Below, in pieces: positions 20,466 to 32,635 of a stretch of DNA of 64,000 bases. Both the position numbers and the translations under genes were made by a program. The stretch is taken from the NCBI GenBank assembly GCA_030762895.1, contig CM061069.1, positions 5,143,178 to 5,207,177 on the forward strand. Reading direction: 5' to 3'. The stretch comes from Sophora flavescens. Taxonomy: Eukaryota > Streptophyta > Magnoliopsida > Fabales > Fabaceae. The notes beneath the pieces are model-generated. The model was not told the DNA's origin, ran no database searches, and saw nothing but the letters and a program-made list of their open reading frames with translations. How positions within the stretch are numbered: the stretch's first letter is position 1; every line of letters begins with the position of its first letter.

Positions 20466-21677
20466 TGATCAGCCTCTGGCTCATCTAGTTTTATGGCTAG
20501 TATGACCAGGGTTTTGTGCTAATTATATATCATTTTCGCCCAAATTAGACTTGATTGTCTTTAAGCAGCATTTTGAGTCGTTTAAGTATTTTTAGGTTAA
20601 TTTAGTTGATTTAGAGTCAAATAAAGTACTTACTGTTAATCCTTGTTTTCAGGTAATAAAAAGAAGCAGTTCTGGAGTTCTTCGCCCCGCGAACCAGAAG
20701 CGTGACTGTTCCAGAAAATGCAATCCTTTCTGTCTCGCCCCGCGAAACATTACTCGTCTCGCGAGTAATCCAACCCTGAAGACCAGAAGTCAGCACGTCT
20801 TAACCATGTTGAAGGTCACGGGTGTTACAGTTTGGAATTTGAAGAGTCTCGCCTCGCGAATGATAAGCACGCCTCGCGAGAGAACCAAAAGCTGAAGACT
20901 GTTCGCATTATTCGCCTCGCGAAGGTGTGCTCGCCTCGCGAGCTCGTGGAATTCAGAAACTGTATTTAAGCCTGTTTGAAGGCAGAACTGAGGAGTTTTT
21001 GTTTTTGATCTTTTGTTTTCTCTTTAGTTTAGATATGTTTTGTTTTTCCTTTGTAATGGAGAACTAGTCTCCTTGATTAATCTACTGCGATTGGTTTCCA
21101 TTATCACTTGAAGTTCTGTAATTCCTGTTTTGTTTGCTTTTCTCTTTTCAATGCTATGCTATATATTTCTGTTTGCGTAATTCAGGAGTGTATAGTGTTG
21201 TGTTGATTTATTTCGGTGATGTTATGTTCCTATATTTAATCGCGTTTGCTTAATTCCCGTGTGTTCAATTCATGTTCGTTTAGTTCATGAGGGCTTAACC
21301 CCGTTTGTTTAATTCGGGAATAGGAACATATATCTGTAGTAGCGATTTCGTTTGTTAATTGTTGCTACAACCGAAAGGGGATTAGAATATGCTTAGGGCT
21401 CGGATTTACATGAACCGATGATAGTGGGAAACCGAGAACAGTAGGTTAATCGTCTTTAACTTATTTGTCATTTGAACTGCTTTGTTTTCATTGCTCTGTT
21501 TATGCTTTGTCTTCTTTGTTTAATTCAAATCCAACCCCCCCCCCCCCCCCCCAAATCTGATTTTGTGTTAATAACAACAACCTAAGAGTCCTTGTGAGAC
21601 GATATCCGAGTTGTCACTCCCTAAACTACATTTTTACAAACCGCTCGATTTTTGGCGCGTGCGCGACAGCGCGTTCA
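20466..21677 (+). repeat. outer element 3' LTR (1212 bp)
   Basis: TGATCAGCC to GCGCGTTCA, followed by TACGT. It has CG-rich dyads (TTCGCCCCGCGAA, CTCGTCTCGCGAG, CTCGCCTCGCGAA) at 20680-20945, including the 193 bp missing from the 5' LTR. A poly-C run lies at about 21535-21552. Confidence 0.92.
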
Positions 21678-21682
21678 TACGT

Positions 21683-21900
21683 AGCCATTCATCATACAAA
21701 ATGCTAATATGCTCTTTAGCTTCCTTCGCCACCCAACTGGTAAATTTTCTTGCAAGGGGTCCTTGGGGAGTCAGTTCATCATTAAACCAGACCTCAAGCT
21801 TCTGACCACTGAACCTAGACTTGTCTAAATATTTCAAACTAGTGGCTGTTCTACCCCATTTTTTGGATGAAATGTTAGCCGACCCTGCTGAATCAACCCT
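21683..21900 (-). pseudogene. CACTA-1 En/Spm-type second protein fragment
   Basis: Reads SKKWGRTA, then KYLDKSRFSGQKLEVWFNDE and FTSWVAKEAKEHISILYDEW. Layout matches the CACTA-2 protein segment IRIDFDNNINPIGPMAQF through NWKDILADVKDQVWESI. It is interrupted at TACGT by the outer gypsy element and continues at 9294 and below, with a probable one-base frame change. Confidence 0.6.
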
Positions 21901-22350
21901 CTGTGATGCCTATTTGGACAAAAAAATAATAAATTATGTTAGGTATAACATGGATAAATAAAAAATATAATCCTAATTAATTAACATTATATGTATAAAT
22001 AAAACTTACATTATCAGCTGGCGTAGCCGCCACCGACCCCTCCCGTGCATGAGGATGTCTGCTGTATTAGCCATGTGTATGCCTGTTTAGATAAAAAAAA
22101 TAAATAAATTAGGTTAGATAGATAAAAATAAATCTAAATAAACTTGGATAAATAAAAATAAATCTAAACTAACATGGATAAATAAAACCCTTTCCCTAAA
22201 AGAACAAACATGGGGATAAATAAAAATAAATCTAAACAAACATGGATAAATAAAAATAAATCTAAACTAACATGGATAAATAAAACACTTGCCCTAAAAG
22301 AACAAAACTCACACAATGGATAAACATAACTTACACTATAGTCAAGTTTA
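21901..22350 (-). other. CACTA-1 spacer with AT-rich tandem repeat
   Basis: Non-coding, intron-like. At about 22080-22310 the unit AAATAAATCTAAACTAACAT with variants ATGGATAAATAAA is repeated several times, alternating with two longer blocks carrying CCCTAAAAGAACAAA. Confidence 0.7.
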
Positions 22351-22356
22351 ATTTAG

Positions 22357-24026
22357 CTAGATCAATATCCCTTTGTGATGATCATCAAGAGTGGCATGCA
22401 CATCGTCCACCTCATTTTCCTCAATGATAGTAGGCAAACATGTTTGTTGAGAAAGAAGGAGTCTCAGGAATATCAAGAGTTGAATCTTGATTTTCATCAC
22501 TACTATTATGCATGCTTTTTCCTTGGAGAACCACAGACAACCTTTTGTTAGAAGGATCACTGATGTAAAACACTTGTTTTGCTAGGGAAGCCATGATGAA
22601 AGACTCATCCGAATGACCTACCATTCCAAGGTCTACCAATGTAAATCCCCATTCATCTGTTTGTACACTACTTTTACTGTCAACCCACTTACATTTAAAA
22701 ATCGGCACCGTAAGCTTAGTGTAATCGACCACCCAAATCTCTTCAATGACTCCAAAGTAAGGTATCAGTGCCATAATGGGGTTTGTATCTTCTGAACTAA
22801 AGATGTGCATGGATTCAGTCACGATCATAACCCCACTATTTTCCATGGTACTCTTGTTATCTTGTTCCTTTGTATAAAAGGAAAAGTTATTGATGTCGTA
22901 TCCGCTCCAACATATGACATTAAAGCTAGGCCCACGTGCTAGCCATTTTAATGTATCAAAACCAGTACTACCATCCTTCAGAATTTATTCTTTAAACCAT
23001 TGTAAGAAAGTCTTGTTATGCTTGTTCAACAACCACTTTTCGTTCATTCGAGGGTTTTCTTCGTTGACTTTTCTTTTGTGATCATAAAAGTAAGGTTGAA
23101 CTTCATCAATGTTATTCAATATATACAAATATGCTTGAAGCACTTCCTCCCGACCCTTGTTCTTAATCATTACACCATGTGTACCCTTGCCTTGACATCT
23201 TCTCTCATCATGATGAGGCTTAGGAACCCCTATAGGATCCGTTTTAGGAAGGTAGTCTGAACAAAATTCAATAGCTTCTTCTGTAACGTATCTTTGTACA
23301 ATAGATGCTTCAGGACGGTGTGGATTCTTCACATACCCTTTCAAGATCTTCATGTATCGCTCAACTGGGTACATCCACCTCAAAAAAGGGGTCACATAAT
23401 CTAATCTTCCCAACTAAATGAACAATTAAGTGAACCATGATGTCGAAAAATAAAGGAGGAAAATACATCTCCAATTAGCACAAGATTATAGCAGCCTCAA
23501 CTTCCAACTCATCCAACTTTTGGGGGTCAATGACTTTGCTACATATAGCATTGAAGAATGAGCACAATCTAGTTATGGCATGTCTAACATCTCCAATTGC
23601 TACATGTTGCATCAAGACGTGGCAATCATGAGACTTTAAGCCAACTAATTTGAGATCAGTTGTGAGAAGCCTCTTGACATTTAAAGAGTAACCAGGTGGA
23701 ACTTTGATGCCCTGAAAACACTCACAAAACTTTGTCTCTTTTTTTTTGACAAAGTATGACATGCCGGAGGAAAATATGTCCGCTTACCATCCTCAACAAC
23801 TGGAGTTAACTGCTCTCGTATACCCATCGCAACGAGATCGAGACGAGCACTTACGTCATCCTTTGTCTTGCCCTGAATGTTGAGAAGCGTTCTAATTTTA
23901 AAATATCACACACATTTTTCTCCACATGCATCACATCAATACAGTGTCTGACATCAATCTTGCAGCAGTATGGAAGATCAAAGAATATCGACCTCTTCTT
24001 CCATATGTTTTTCTCAGTAACCTTAG
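22357..24026 (-). pseudogene. CACTA-1 TNP2-type transposase, 3' half, decayed
   Basis: From the right: TNP2 end with IFFDLPYCCKIDVRHCIDVM and EKNVCDILK (24020-23880); the DUF4218 region with KVPPGYSLNVKRLLTTDLKL and LKSHDCHVLMQHV (23760-23475) and PFLRWMYPVERYMKILKGY through NKTFLQWFKE (23413-22985); then the DUF4216 region with EIWVVDYTKLTVPIFKCKWV and VFYISDPSNKRLSVVLQGK (22846-22400). Frames are broken at least three times. Compared with the CACTA-2 copy, part of DUF4218 between DAICSKVIDPQKLDEL and the next block is altered. Confidence 0.85.
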
Positions 24027-25038
24027 TGTGACACCCTCCACCCCGCATGTATTTATAAAGCATTTAAAAGATGAAGATATTAATATAAAACATAATTGAA
24101 ATAAATAAAGTCTACAGGTAGAAAAGGTACCACAAGAACTAGCTCAACAGAGCGAAAAATAGAACAAGTTTTAAAGAAATAAAACATAAACGTCAAAAGA
24201 TCCCATCCTCGATGTCACATACAGAGCTGGTATAACCAATCCAGATATAGTCTCGGATAAACAAACTAAAAACTAAAACAAACTATAACAACTGAAAATC
24301 CTAACTAGGGCCGCGGCTCCTCAGAGTCACTCCTCAACTAGCTACTCGCCGTCCTCTGCATAAAAGATACAAGCCAACAAAACAACAGAAGAGAAATGGG
24401 GAGTAAGAAAACCTAAGAAACACATCGGCATGGAGATAGAAAGCAAGATGAACATACATCATATAACATAGCATAAAACGACATACATTAGATAAGCATC
24501 AACATGTTAATTGAACCAACATATGCTATGTGGTGCAATACTACTCCACTACTCCATTATGCATGTGGATCCAAACTATCTCATGAAGGCAACTTTGGAG
24601 TTACATATCCACATTGGCCAATAAGCACCAACACCGGCAGTTCACCAAACCATGGATGAAACCCTTGATAGCTGACGCACCATACTCTGGGATACGCCAC
24701 CACGGGGGGCCAGATTCACCAAACCTTGGGTGAATCACCGTGGACGGCCAGATCGTCGTACTCTAGGACGACCTCCCTTATGTTGAACTTCCCCTACTAA
24801 CAACTCCAATGCGTGAATGCATGAGCACAACAACAAACAAAGGGCAACCACCTCCTCCGCTTGGGCCAATAAGCACCCAAGTCTCATCATCATCAACACC
24901 TTAACCCATATGAGTCAAGGTCCCCTTTTCCAAAAAGAAATAAGGTTCAACTTCAGCAACACCTCGACCAAAAAGCATCGAGGTCACTTTGGCCTAAAAG
25001 CACCAAAGCATATCAAGGTGTGGTAACCCATTAAGTTA
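24027..25038 (-). repeat. gypsy LTR fragment alpha
   Basis: Begins TGTGACACCCTCCACCCCGC and shares order and sequence with the next block (25039 on): GGTACCACA, CCGATCC/CCAATCC, CTCCTCAGAGTCACTCCTCAAC, TTATGTTGAAC, ATGCGTGAATGCATG. I read it as a minus-oriented LTR because this block resembles the 3' parts of the neighbouring minus-strand gypsy LTRs. Orientation is uncertain. It truncates CACTA-1. Confidence 0.6.
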
Positions 25039-25928
25039 TCTTACACCCTCTACCTCGCATACATATAAAGCATTAACAGATAGGGTAATCTAAAAATAAA
25101 ACATCATTTATTGAAAATAAACATAACTAAGGTAAAAGGTACCACATCGTATCAAGTCTCAAACACGGAAAAAGAAAACATAACATAACATAAAAGAAAA
25201 CCCAACCCCGATGTCACATTACATAGATGGTATAACCGATCCGGAAAAACAACTTCGGATACAAACTAAACAAACTAACTAACTACTAAAAAACTGGAAA
25301 TCCTAACTAATTAGTCGCCGCTCCTCGGAGTCACTCCTCAACTGGCTGCTCGCTGTCTTCTGCATAAAAGATATATGACACAACAAGAAACATAGAGATA
25401 GGGAGTAAGAGACATGGATATGAATATAGTGACAAGGAATAAGTTAGCACCAAGAGCATACATCAAACGATCATGTTATAGCAAACAACAATATAACATT
25501 AAAATATCATCATACAAACGTGTATGCTATGCAATGCAAATTCTACTCCACTACTCCATTATGCACTTGGATCCATCTATCTCAGGAAGTCAACTTCGGA
25601 GTTACATTTCCACATTGGCCAATAAGCACCAATGCTGGGACAATCCACCAAACCTTGTGTGGACCCCTAGGATAGCCGATGCACCTTACTTACGGATGTG
25701 CCACCCCATGGGTACCAGGTCCCACGGACTGCCAGATCGCCTCACTCATGGACAAGCTCCCTTATGTTGAACATCCTCCACTAACATCTCCGATGCGTGA
25801 ATGCATGCTCAACACAACACACAAACACAACCACCACCTTCGCTTGGGCCCATAGGCTACCCAAGTTTTAACACCATCAATACATCGTTGTCCTTTGCAT
25901 TCATTAATTAAACACTCTAGTTGTTCTA
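25039..25928 (-). repeat. gypsy LTR fragment beta, first part
   Basis: Second copy of the alpha family in the same orientation, diverged. It is interrupted at 25928 by a solo LTR and resumes at 29438 (the sequence AACACTCTAGTTGTTCT runs on into GTACTAGAGATTACC). Confidence 0.65.
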
Positions 25929-26595
25929 TGAGACACCCCGTTGTGTCCCTTTATGTCATTTAGTTTAAAACCTCATTATTTAATTACTTAATCTCATGCT
26001 TAACGTGAAAATTACGTAAAAATTGAAACTTAATTTCTTAAGCAAATAGATTCATATAGAACAAAATATGAAAACATAAATATATTAAACATACTTAAAG
26101 CATCAGAGTTATCAAAACACTGTTTCAGGGCATCCCATCAATAGGTTCCCGAACTGGTGCATATTTATACAAAACATAAGCGGAAGGATAAAGCTTCACG
26201 ACACAGACGCACTGTCCATAACTTACTAGACCCTAATCACCATGGGTCACAGCTCGTCCTCCGGCATCTGGTTCGTAAGGAGTTCCATCCAACTCCTCCT
26301 GGTTATGTTCATCCAAAGGGTCTTCTCGTATGGTTCCACAAGGAGACAAAATACAACATACAGAAATATACAGGGGATAAGAAACAGTTCTATCATCAAA
26401 AGCGGAAAAGAGTCATGTAAACTATACAGTAATTATCACAGACACAACATCAGTCAAGTCATCCATCTTCCATAAAATTCTTATATCCATCCTATCCTCA
26501 CTCCTGCAACTAAAACTTGATACTGAAAATGGCTATGGTTTCCCTATCATAGTTATGGTTATTGGTCAGTCATCCAAGCGACACGTCCCATTCCC

Positions 26596-26863
26596 GGTGC
26601 ACATCCTTAGTCATGGTGAGAATGCTCATGCAAAGCAATGACACTATAGCTGCACATTAAATCCGATGCACACCCCGGACCGTGGGTGCTAGTGCAAAGC
26701 AATGATACTATAGCTGCACGATTATCCCGGTGCACACCTTCACCATGGTAAGAACGCTCACGCAAAGCGTGACACTACAGCTGCACGATGATCCCGGTGC
26801 ACACCTCGTCCACTCCCAGAGGTGCTCATGCAAAACAATGACACTTGTAGCTGCACAAGTTAA
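26596..26863 (-). repeat. 66-68 bp minisatellite in solo LTR copy 2
   Basis: Four diverged units, each starting near GGTGCACA and containing GCAAAGCAATGACACTATAG and AGCTGCAC. Unit starts are about 26596, 26666, 26730 and 26797. The homologous place in copy 1 holds a different repeat. Confidence 0.8.
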
Positions 26864-27689
26864 CTTTACCCTTTGGACGGTCCCACAAGGACTTCGGGTC
26901 TTGTATGTGTCCCACATACGGTTATAGAAACAACACAACTTATGAACCTCACAAACTCCTATGGTCATAACCTAGTGCCTTAACCTCTCATCAAGACCTC
27001 AACACATGCTCTATGTCACAACACCTCTTTAACATATTTCATGTAGGTTAGGCATCTCTAAAAATCATCATGATCCTCATGCCCAAAACAACTCATCTCT
27101 TAGACCACATATATATCTTCGCTTAATCCACTAAGCATAAAGTAAATACCACACATATCATGCATAACATCAAGTGAATCAAAGATATTTCAAAACATCA
27201 ACATAGCACTAAATCAGTTCAATAAAGGTAATAAAACTCAAATCAACCATCACCAGTATAAACATCAACCTAATATCGATCAACCTACAATCCCCGAATC
27301 TTCATGGATGTTTTATAAAAGCAATTTAAAGCGATTCTAGTCTTGTCGATTATTCGACTTCTAGTAAGGTTTAGGTCGCCCTACATAATTACTACATAAT
27401 CTACTACTTATCGATTCCGACGATAGGTTGATTCTTTCCCCCACCTGAGTTATCACCGAAAGATCGAATTCCCAGCTCCTCGTTATCCGACCACGAGGTG
27501 TTAACACCACCTTCAACCAAACAACATAAAAACAACTAAATCAAACTCATCTATGTTCTCATTAGGTAGGTTCGGCCATTTAAATCTAATGAGAGTTAGG
27601 TTTCATTTCACACTCTAAGATTTTAGATAGTTAACTCTTAGGTTCTAGGTGACTTAGATAATTTGTTATAACTTAAAAATATTGAATAA

Positions 27690-28480
27690 AATCATCCAAA
27701 CTCTTAGGTTAGGTTTCGGCCTTGTATAGTAAAATAGGTTAGAAAACTTTAAACCTTCCAATCTCTTAGATTTTGCATCCCAATGTATTAAGGAGCCCAA
27801 ATCCATGATCATATTGAAAATAAAAGAAAACAAAATATCCTAGGTCCATAAACCTTAGGTTTGGCCATCATAGGGTTTTAGGCTAGAAATCTTTAAATAA
27901 TCCAATCCTTTAGACATAGCATCCTTTATCATTGAGGAGCTTTAATCTATAATCATCTTGGAAAAGAAAAACAAACATCCTAGGTCCATAAACCTCATAG
28001 GTTCGGCCATCATAAGATAACTAGGTTAGAAATCTCTAAACTTTCCAATCTTTTAGACTTAGCATCCTAATGTCTTAAGGATCTTCAAGTCCGTGATCAT
28101 TTTGGAAAATGAAAACTCAAACATCCTATCTCCAAAACATTGAGTTTCGGCCTAGCCTAGGAGAATGAGGAAAACCCTTTTGTTTGATGAAAACTCTTAT
28201 GTTTGGCATCACAAAGTATTAAGAGGTCTAAATCCATGATCATAGTTAGAAAGTTGAACTCAAGCATCCTAGGTCCAAAACCATATAGGTTTGGCCATTC
28301 TTGGATAAATAAGCTAGAGATTTTCAAACCTTTCAAGACTTCATATTTAAGATCATGAGGGATCTAGAAGCTCAAATACATGATCATCTTTCAAAAAGTT
28401 GAAATAAAACTTCCTAGGCCACCATGTATAGGTTTCGGCCATCCTTGGAAATAAGAGGTAGAAATTTTTGTTTTATACAA
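27690..28480 (-). repeat. degenerate 110-150 bp tandem blocks in solo LTR copy 2
   Basis: Recurring AAATCCATGATCAT, TCCTAGGTCCATAAACC and GGTTTCGGCCAT segments, about five to six rounds. Copy 1 has the same kind of block at 43740-44600. Confidence 0.75.
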
Positions 28481-29437
28481 AATCTTAGTATGTGAAAATA
28501 TAAGTTAATACAAGACTATAGAAAGTGGTTTCAACTCAAAAGAATTTTTCTACACTTTTCTAGAGATTTTAGAAGTTGAAAACCCATTAAAAATACTTAA
28601 AGAAAAAGTAGAGTAAACCATAAGGTAAAAGAAGAAACTTTCAAAAAGATTGTCATAAGAGTATTACCCTTGATACAAGAATCAACTTTTGTGAAGAACT
28701 TGAGTTGAAAAAATGAATAAAAATGCAAGCTTTATGAGTATGAAGTTTGAAGAGAAAGGAAGAAGATGAAGAAATAGTGTTTTTGGAGAAGAAAAAGTGA
28801 GTTGAAGAAAATGAAAGTGTGATATATAGGGAGAGAGAGAGGGCCACGGTTTTGAGGGAGAGAAATGAGTGCTTGGAGGCCAAGTTTTGAGTTATGTCAT
28901 ATTTGGTTGGCAAAAGTTGAAAGGAATGACTTAATTGATTACAAAATAGTAAATTTTGAAAAAAAGTAATGATGATACTTTTATGGATGTGACATAAAGC
29001 TTCTACAATCATGCCTCATTCTAACAAGTCACCTCATCTCTTTTATGTCTCCTAGTCTGCTCCATTTCGTACCCGGTTACAGTTCCGATCGTATATTCCC
29101 AACGTGTTCACCCGAATAAAATATTTTATTTTATTTTATTTTTGAACGAAAATTTTCAAAATAACCAAAGTTGAAGGAAACATGATAAAAACACTAACCG
29201 TCTCATTCACGGGTCAAAATTAGGTGTTCTGCTCAGTAAACTTATACTGGCAGTGAAAACGCAAACCGACTTTCGTCTGAATTTTCAACCGAAAATTTTA
29301 CTGTGACTTCATATGATAAGGTGGATCATGAATATGATTTTATTTTATTAAAACAAAATATTTTCTACTTTCATATTAAAATATAATTACTTATATTTTA
29401 ATTGATTAAACAGTATAATGAAAATCAGGCTGTTACA

Positions 29438-29604
29438 TTCTGTACTAGAGATTACCACCTTGACCATCAAGCATCAAGGCCTCCTTGGCTACTAGGCTAC
29501 CAAGGTACCATATCATCGTTAACACTCTAGCCATTAGCACTAGAGATTACAACCTTGACCATCATGAATCAAGGCCCCCTTGGCCACTAGGCTACCAAGG
29601 TACA
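29438..29604 (-). repeat. gypsy LTR fragment beta, continuation, with 93-bp duplication
   Basis: CTAGAGATTACCACCTTGAC with following sequence at 29447-29505 recurs as CTAGAGATTACAACCTTGAC at 29541-29602, a tandem duplication of about 93 bp. It continues the fragment interrupted by the solo LTR. Confidence 0.6.
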
Positions 29605-31038
29605 ATAATCTTATCACTTGTATTTGGTATTCAGTTTCCGTTGGTATGTTGTTAAGTCTTTCAGAGCATTTGGGATGAAACCCCTGCTTCTGTACCATTC
29701 TGGTTTTCTGTTCTGTACAGGTGAGCACGGGCGTGCTCACCTTTCAGCACGGTCGTGCCGAGCTCACAGTCAAGCACGATCGTGCTGATTGTTGAGCACG
29801 GACGTGCTTAAGCAGCGCGCCTAGTTCTGGTTTTGAATGGGAGAACGGGCATGCTCCCTATAACCACTTGTTTTGGACATTCTAATATTCAATCATAAGG
29901 CTCTTCTAATCCATAACTCATCAGTTTCGTTAATATTGAATTAATGTTCATGTCTTACACATTAAAGGGGAATTAGTCATTTAGTTCCATTTCATTAATT
30001 GTTCCTAATCACTCAAGATCAATCACTAGGGTGTAGTCAAGGACCATCAACAATAACCTCACCTCTCATTACTACGATTCAATCTGATGAACAAAAGGGG
30101 AAAAACCTCCCTTAACATTGTTTAACAGTTTTATTGTATTTACTCCACACGTTCATAATACCAAACAACATCCAATATATCATCATATCATACTCATGAT
30201 AAAACACTCAATCATGGCATCATCACATTAACATGTTCATAATAACATTAAATCAATAATAACAGTCATGCCAATATCATAACAACAAAAAGTTTAATAT
30301 CAAATAACATTTAGGCATACAACATGTTATCAAACATAAAGGGTTATGGGAACCCTTTGTCTTACGCTACCCCCAAGCCTACATACTCATACTATTCCTT
30401 CTCCCCATACCTGGTATGAAGAACTCCTGTTAAACTGAAGACGCTCCTAAACTAGTCCCCTCGATCGACTCGACGAACGATCCTAAGCCTTGGTCAACAC
30501 AAACAGGGTTAACCTATTTAGTTCTCGATTTATGAAACAGAAAAGGAAACAGAAGTGGGAAAGACCATTACCTTATAAGACATTAATGTGCGTGTTCCTC
30601 TCCCAAACACCTCAAGGATTCCTAGAACTGAGAAAGGTTCAAGGGAGAGAAAGTGGAAGCGAGGTTTATGCTGTTTTGGAGGTAGAGAAACCAAAATAAG
30701 GGTTGTACACAAAAACCCTCTCACACTGTTCCTATTTATAGCCACTGTGACTCGAGCACAGTCATGCTTACTGTTGAGCACTGGCATGCTCAACTTAGCA
30801 TCAACGAGGCACGTCTCACTGCTGAGCACAATCGTGCTCACATCAGTGTCAACAAGATGCATGCAGTCTTAAGCACGGTCATGTTGACACATGAGCACGG
30901 TCATGTTGACACATGAGCACGGGCGTGCTCATGCATCATGAAGGGTTTTTAAACTTAAAAACCCCACCTATCCCACTCTAAACCTTTCTAACAATGAGGC
31001 ACACATAAAAGCACTAATACAGAAAACGGGATGTTACA
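29605..31038 (-). repeat. gypsy LTR B with CG-dyads
   Basis: On the minus strand it starts TGTAACATCCCGTTTTCTG at 31038. It resembles LTR A (31039-31911) in its order of blocks: dyads of the form GAGCACG-NN-CGTGCTC, then CTTACGCTACCCC and CCCCATACCTGGTATGAAGA. The lower boundary is not defined. It appears to have been inserted into, or joined to, LTR A. Confidence 0.6.
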
Positions 31039-31911
31039 CATATCATCAAACATACAAATTGGCATACATCCTCATGAACCAATAAACCGTTATATCAAGT
31101 AGGCATTCATGATTGGCATTCTTATAACCAAATAAACATATAATCGAAAATGTGATAGGCATCAAATAACAGTATACAAACAATAGGGTCATGGGAACCC
31201 TTCATCTTACGCTACCCCATTGCCTAATGTTCATACTGTCCATCTCCCCATACCTGGTATGAAGATCCCGACCGATAACAACTAAGTGGTAGACCAAACG
31301 TGTTCCCTCGAGCTGCTCGATTAGATTTCCAAGCCTTGGTCAAACAAAATTTAACCAATCAGTTCCCAATTCGAAGGAAAGGAAAAGGAAACATAAGAGG
31401 GAAGAACCATTATCTATAAAGATTGCCACATACGAACTAAGCCTTCCCAAACGTCTCCAAAACTCCAAGAATGCAATGGCTTTAGAGAAAACAGGGAAGA
31501 GGAAGGTTGCAGCCACGATGGGGTTTCTAAAAGAGCCAAATGAGGGTTAAAAACGCAACCCTCGATTTCCGTGCTGGTATATATAACCTCAACCTTGAGA
31601 ACAACCGTGCATCCCTTTAAGCACGATCGTGCTTACATTAGCGTCACCGCGATGCGGTCTCCTTTAAACACGATCGTGTTTCCTATTGAGCACGGCCGTG
31701 CTTGTAGCTCAGGCAGCCACAAGGCACGTGCCTCAAGCACGGGCGTGCTGGACATTAGAACGACCGTGCTCATGTACCAGTAAGGGATTTTAGGCCTAGA
31801 AATCCCACTTAGACCTTTTTAAAAAACTCTAAGTTAAGTCCTAAAGGCTTAACAAACAAACAACCATACATATAACATATAGAAGCGCTTAACGAAAAAC
31901 GGGGTGTTACA
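31039..31911 (-). repeat. gypsy LTR A, truncated, 3' LTR of the chromovirus-like element
   Basis: Starts TGTAACACCCCGTTTTTCG at 31911, directly after a polypurine tract and the end of pol, so it is the 3' LTR of the minus-strand pol gene. Its distal end is cut by LTR B. It contains GCACGATCGTGC, GCACGGCCGTGC and GCACGGGCGTGC dyads at 31618-31750. Confidence 0.7.
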
Positions 31912-31925
31912 ATTCCACCCCCTTA
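31912..31925 (-). promoter_or_regulatory. polypurine tract of the minus-strand gypsy element
   Basis: Minus strand AAGGGGGTGGAATT, immediately before TGTAACACC of LTR A and after the pol end. This is the usual arrangement in plant chromoviruses. Confidence 0.75.
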
Positions 31926-32004
31926 TAAAAATTTCGTCCTCAAAATTTCTACTCACCTTGATTGAAAAGGTGCGGTACGCTTCCAACATCTTGCTTTCCA
32001 GCTC

Positions 32005-32635
32005 CTATGTAGCACTTTCCTTAGTAGCCCCACTCCAAATAACTTTGACCAAAGGAATCTCCTTGCCTCTTAGCTGCTTCATCCTCTGATCCTCAACTCG
32101 AAGGGGTAATACCTCAAAAACCAAGTTCTCTTTTAACTGTATCGTGTTGGGTACTATCACATGGCTAGGATCATGAATGTACTTTCGAAGTTGGGACACA
32201 TGAAAAACATTGTGAAGGTTGGAAAAGAACGGTGGTAATGCTATTTGGTAGGCAACTTCACCGACTCTTTTGAGAATTTGGTAAGGACCAATGAATCTAT
32301 GAGTAAGTTTCCTTGATTTCATTACTCTACCAACCCCAATTGTTGGAGTAACTCTCAAGAACACATGATCACCTTCCTGGAATTCGAGCGCCTTCCACTT
32401 CTTGTCATGGTAGCTCTTTTGCCTACTTTGTTCCACTTTCATATTTTCCTGAATCATCCTCACTTTTCTGTGGTTTCTTGTACTATCTCAGGTCCTAGTA
32501 CCACGTTGTCACCATGTTCATTCCAACACAAGGGTGTCCTACATCTCCTCCCATAAAGAGATTCATAAGGTACCATCCTAATACTGAAATGGAAACTATT
32601 ATTGTAGGTGAACTTTGTCAAGGGTAAGAACTTAT
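32005..32635 (-). pseudogene. gypsy pol: integrase C-terminus and chromodomain-like end
   Basis: Minus strand reads LPLTKFTYNNSFHFSI, YESLYGRRCRTPLCW, then QKSYHDKKWKALEFQEGDHV, RKLTHRFIGPYQILKRVGEV, HNVFHVSQLRKYIHDPSHV and the chromodomain-like LRGKEIPLVKVIW, ending in a stop at 32005. This is typical of Tekay/Del-type chromoviruses. It continues the integrase fragment at 40190-40960, from which it was separated by the 7.55 kb Sirevirus-like insertion. A frame change lies near 32460. Confidence 0.9.

Larger units (their letters stand above)
9295..21677 (+). mobile_element. outer Athila-like gypsy LTR element, non-autonomous, interrupted
   Basis: LTRs begin TGATCAGCC (9295 and 20466) and end GCGCGTTCA (17837 and 21677). 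The 5-bp direct repeat TACGT flanks the element exactly (9290-9294 and 21678-21682). The primer-binding site and the GTTTGGGG tract before the 3' LTR are present. The 5' LTR is split at 9772 by the inner element. The interior encodes only a short gag-like protein with a zinc knuckle and a piece of pol leader, with no RT or integrase, so it depended on a partner element. Confidence 0.92.
21678..24026 (-). mobile_element. CACTA-1, internal fragment
   Basis: Minus-strand remains of a CACTA transposon of the same family as CACTA-2; protein segments share long stretches such as RHCIDVMHVEKNVCD and RWMYPVERYMKILKGY. It is cut on one side by the outer gypsy element and on the other by a gypsy LTR starting TGTGACACCC at 24027. 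Neither terminus is visible here. Confidence 0.85.
25929..29437 (-). mobile_element. giant solo LTR, copy 2 (3509 bp)
   Basis: On the minus strand it runs from TGTAACAGCCTGATTTTC to GGGGTGTCTCA and aligns end to end with 41805-46468 in inverted orientation. Flanking bases are TTCTA and TTCTG, a target duplication with one change. No internal gag-pol accompanies it, so it is a solo LTR. It carries a promoter-like TATATAG near 28810-28820, tandem blocks and a minisatellite. Confidence 0.85.

Noticed and set aside
21535..21552. Poly-C run as a biological length polymorphism
   Set aside because: The matching site in the 5' LTR has about eight C. Homopolymer length is too error-prone in sequencing to interpret.
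28653..29012. 119-codon minus-strand ORF
   Set aside because: It lies inside the giant solo LTR, is rich in S/F runs, and its frame is not kept in the other LTR copy.
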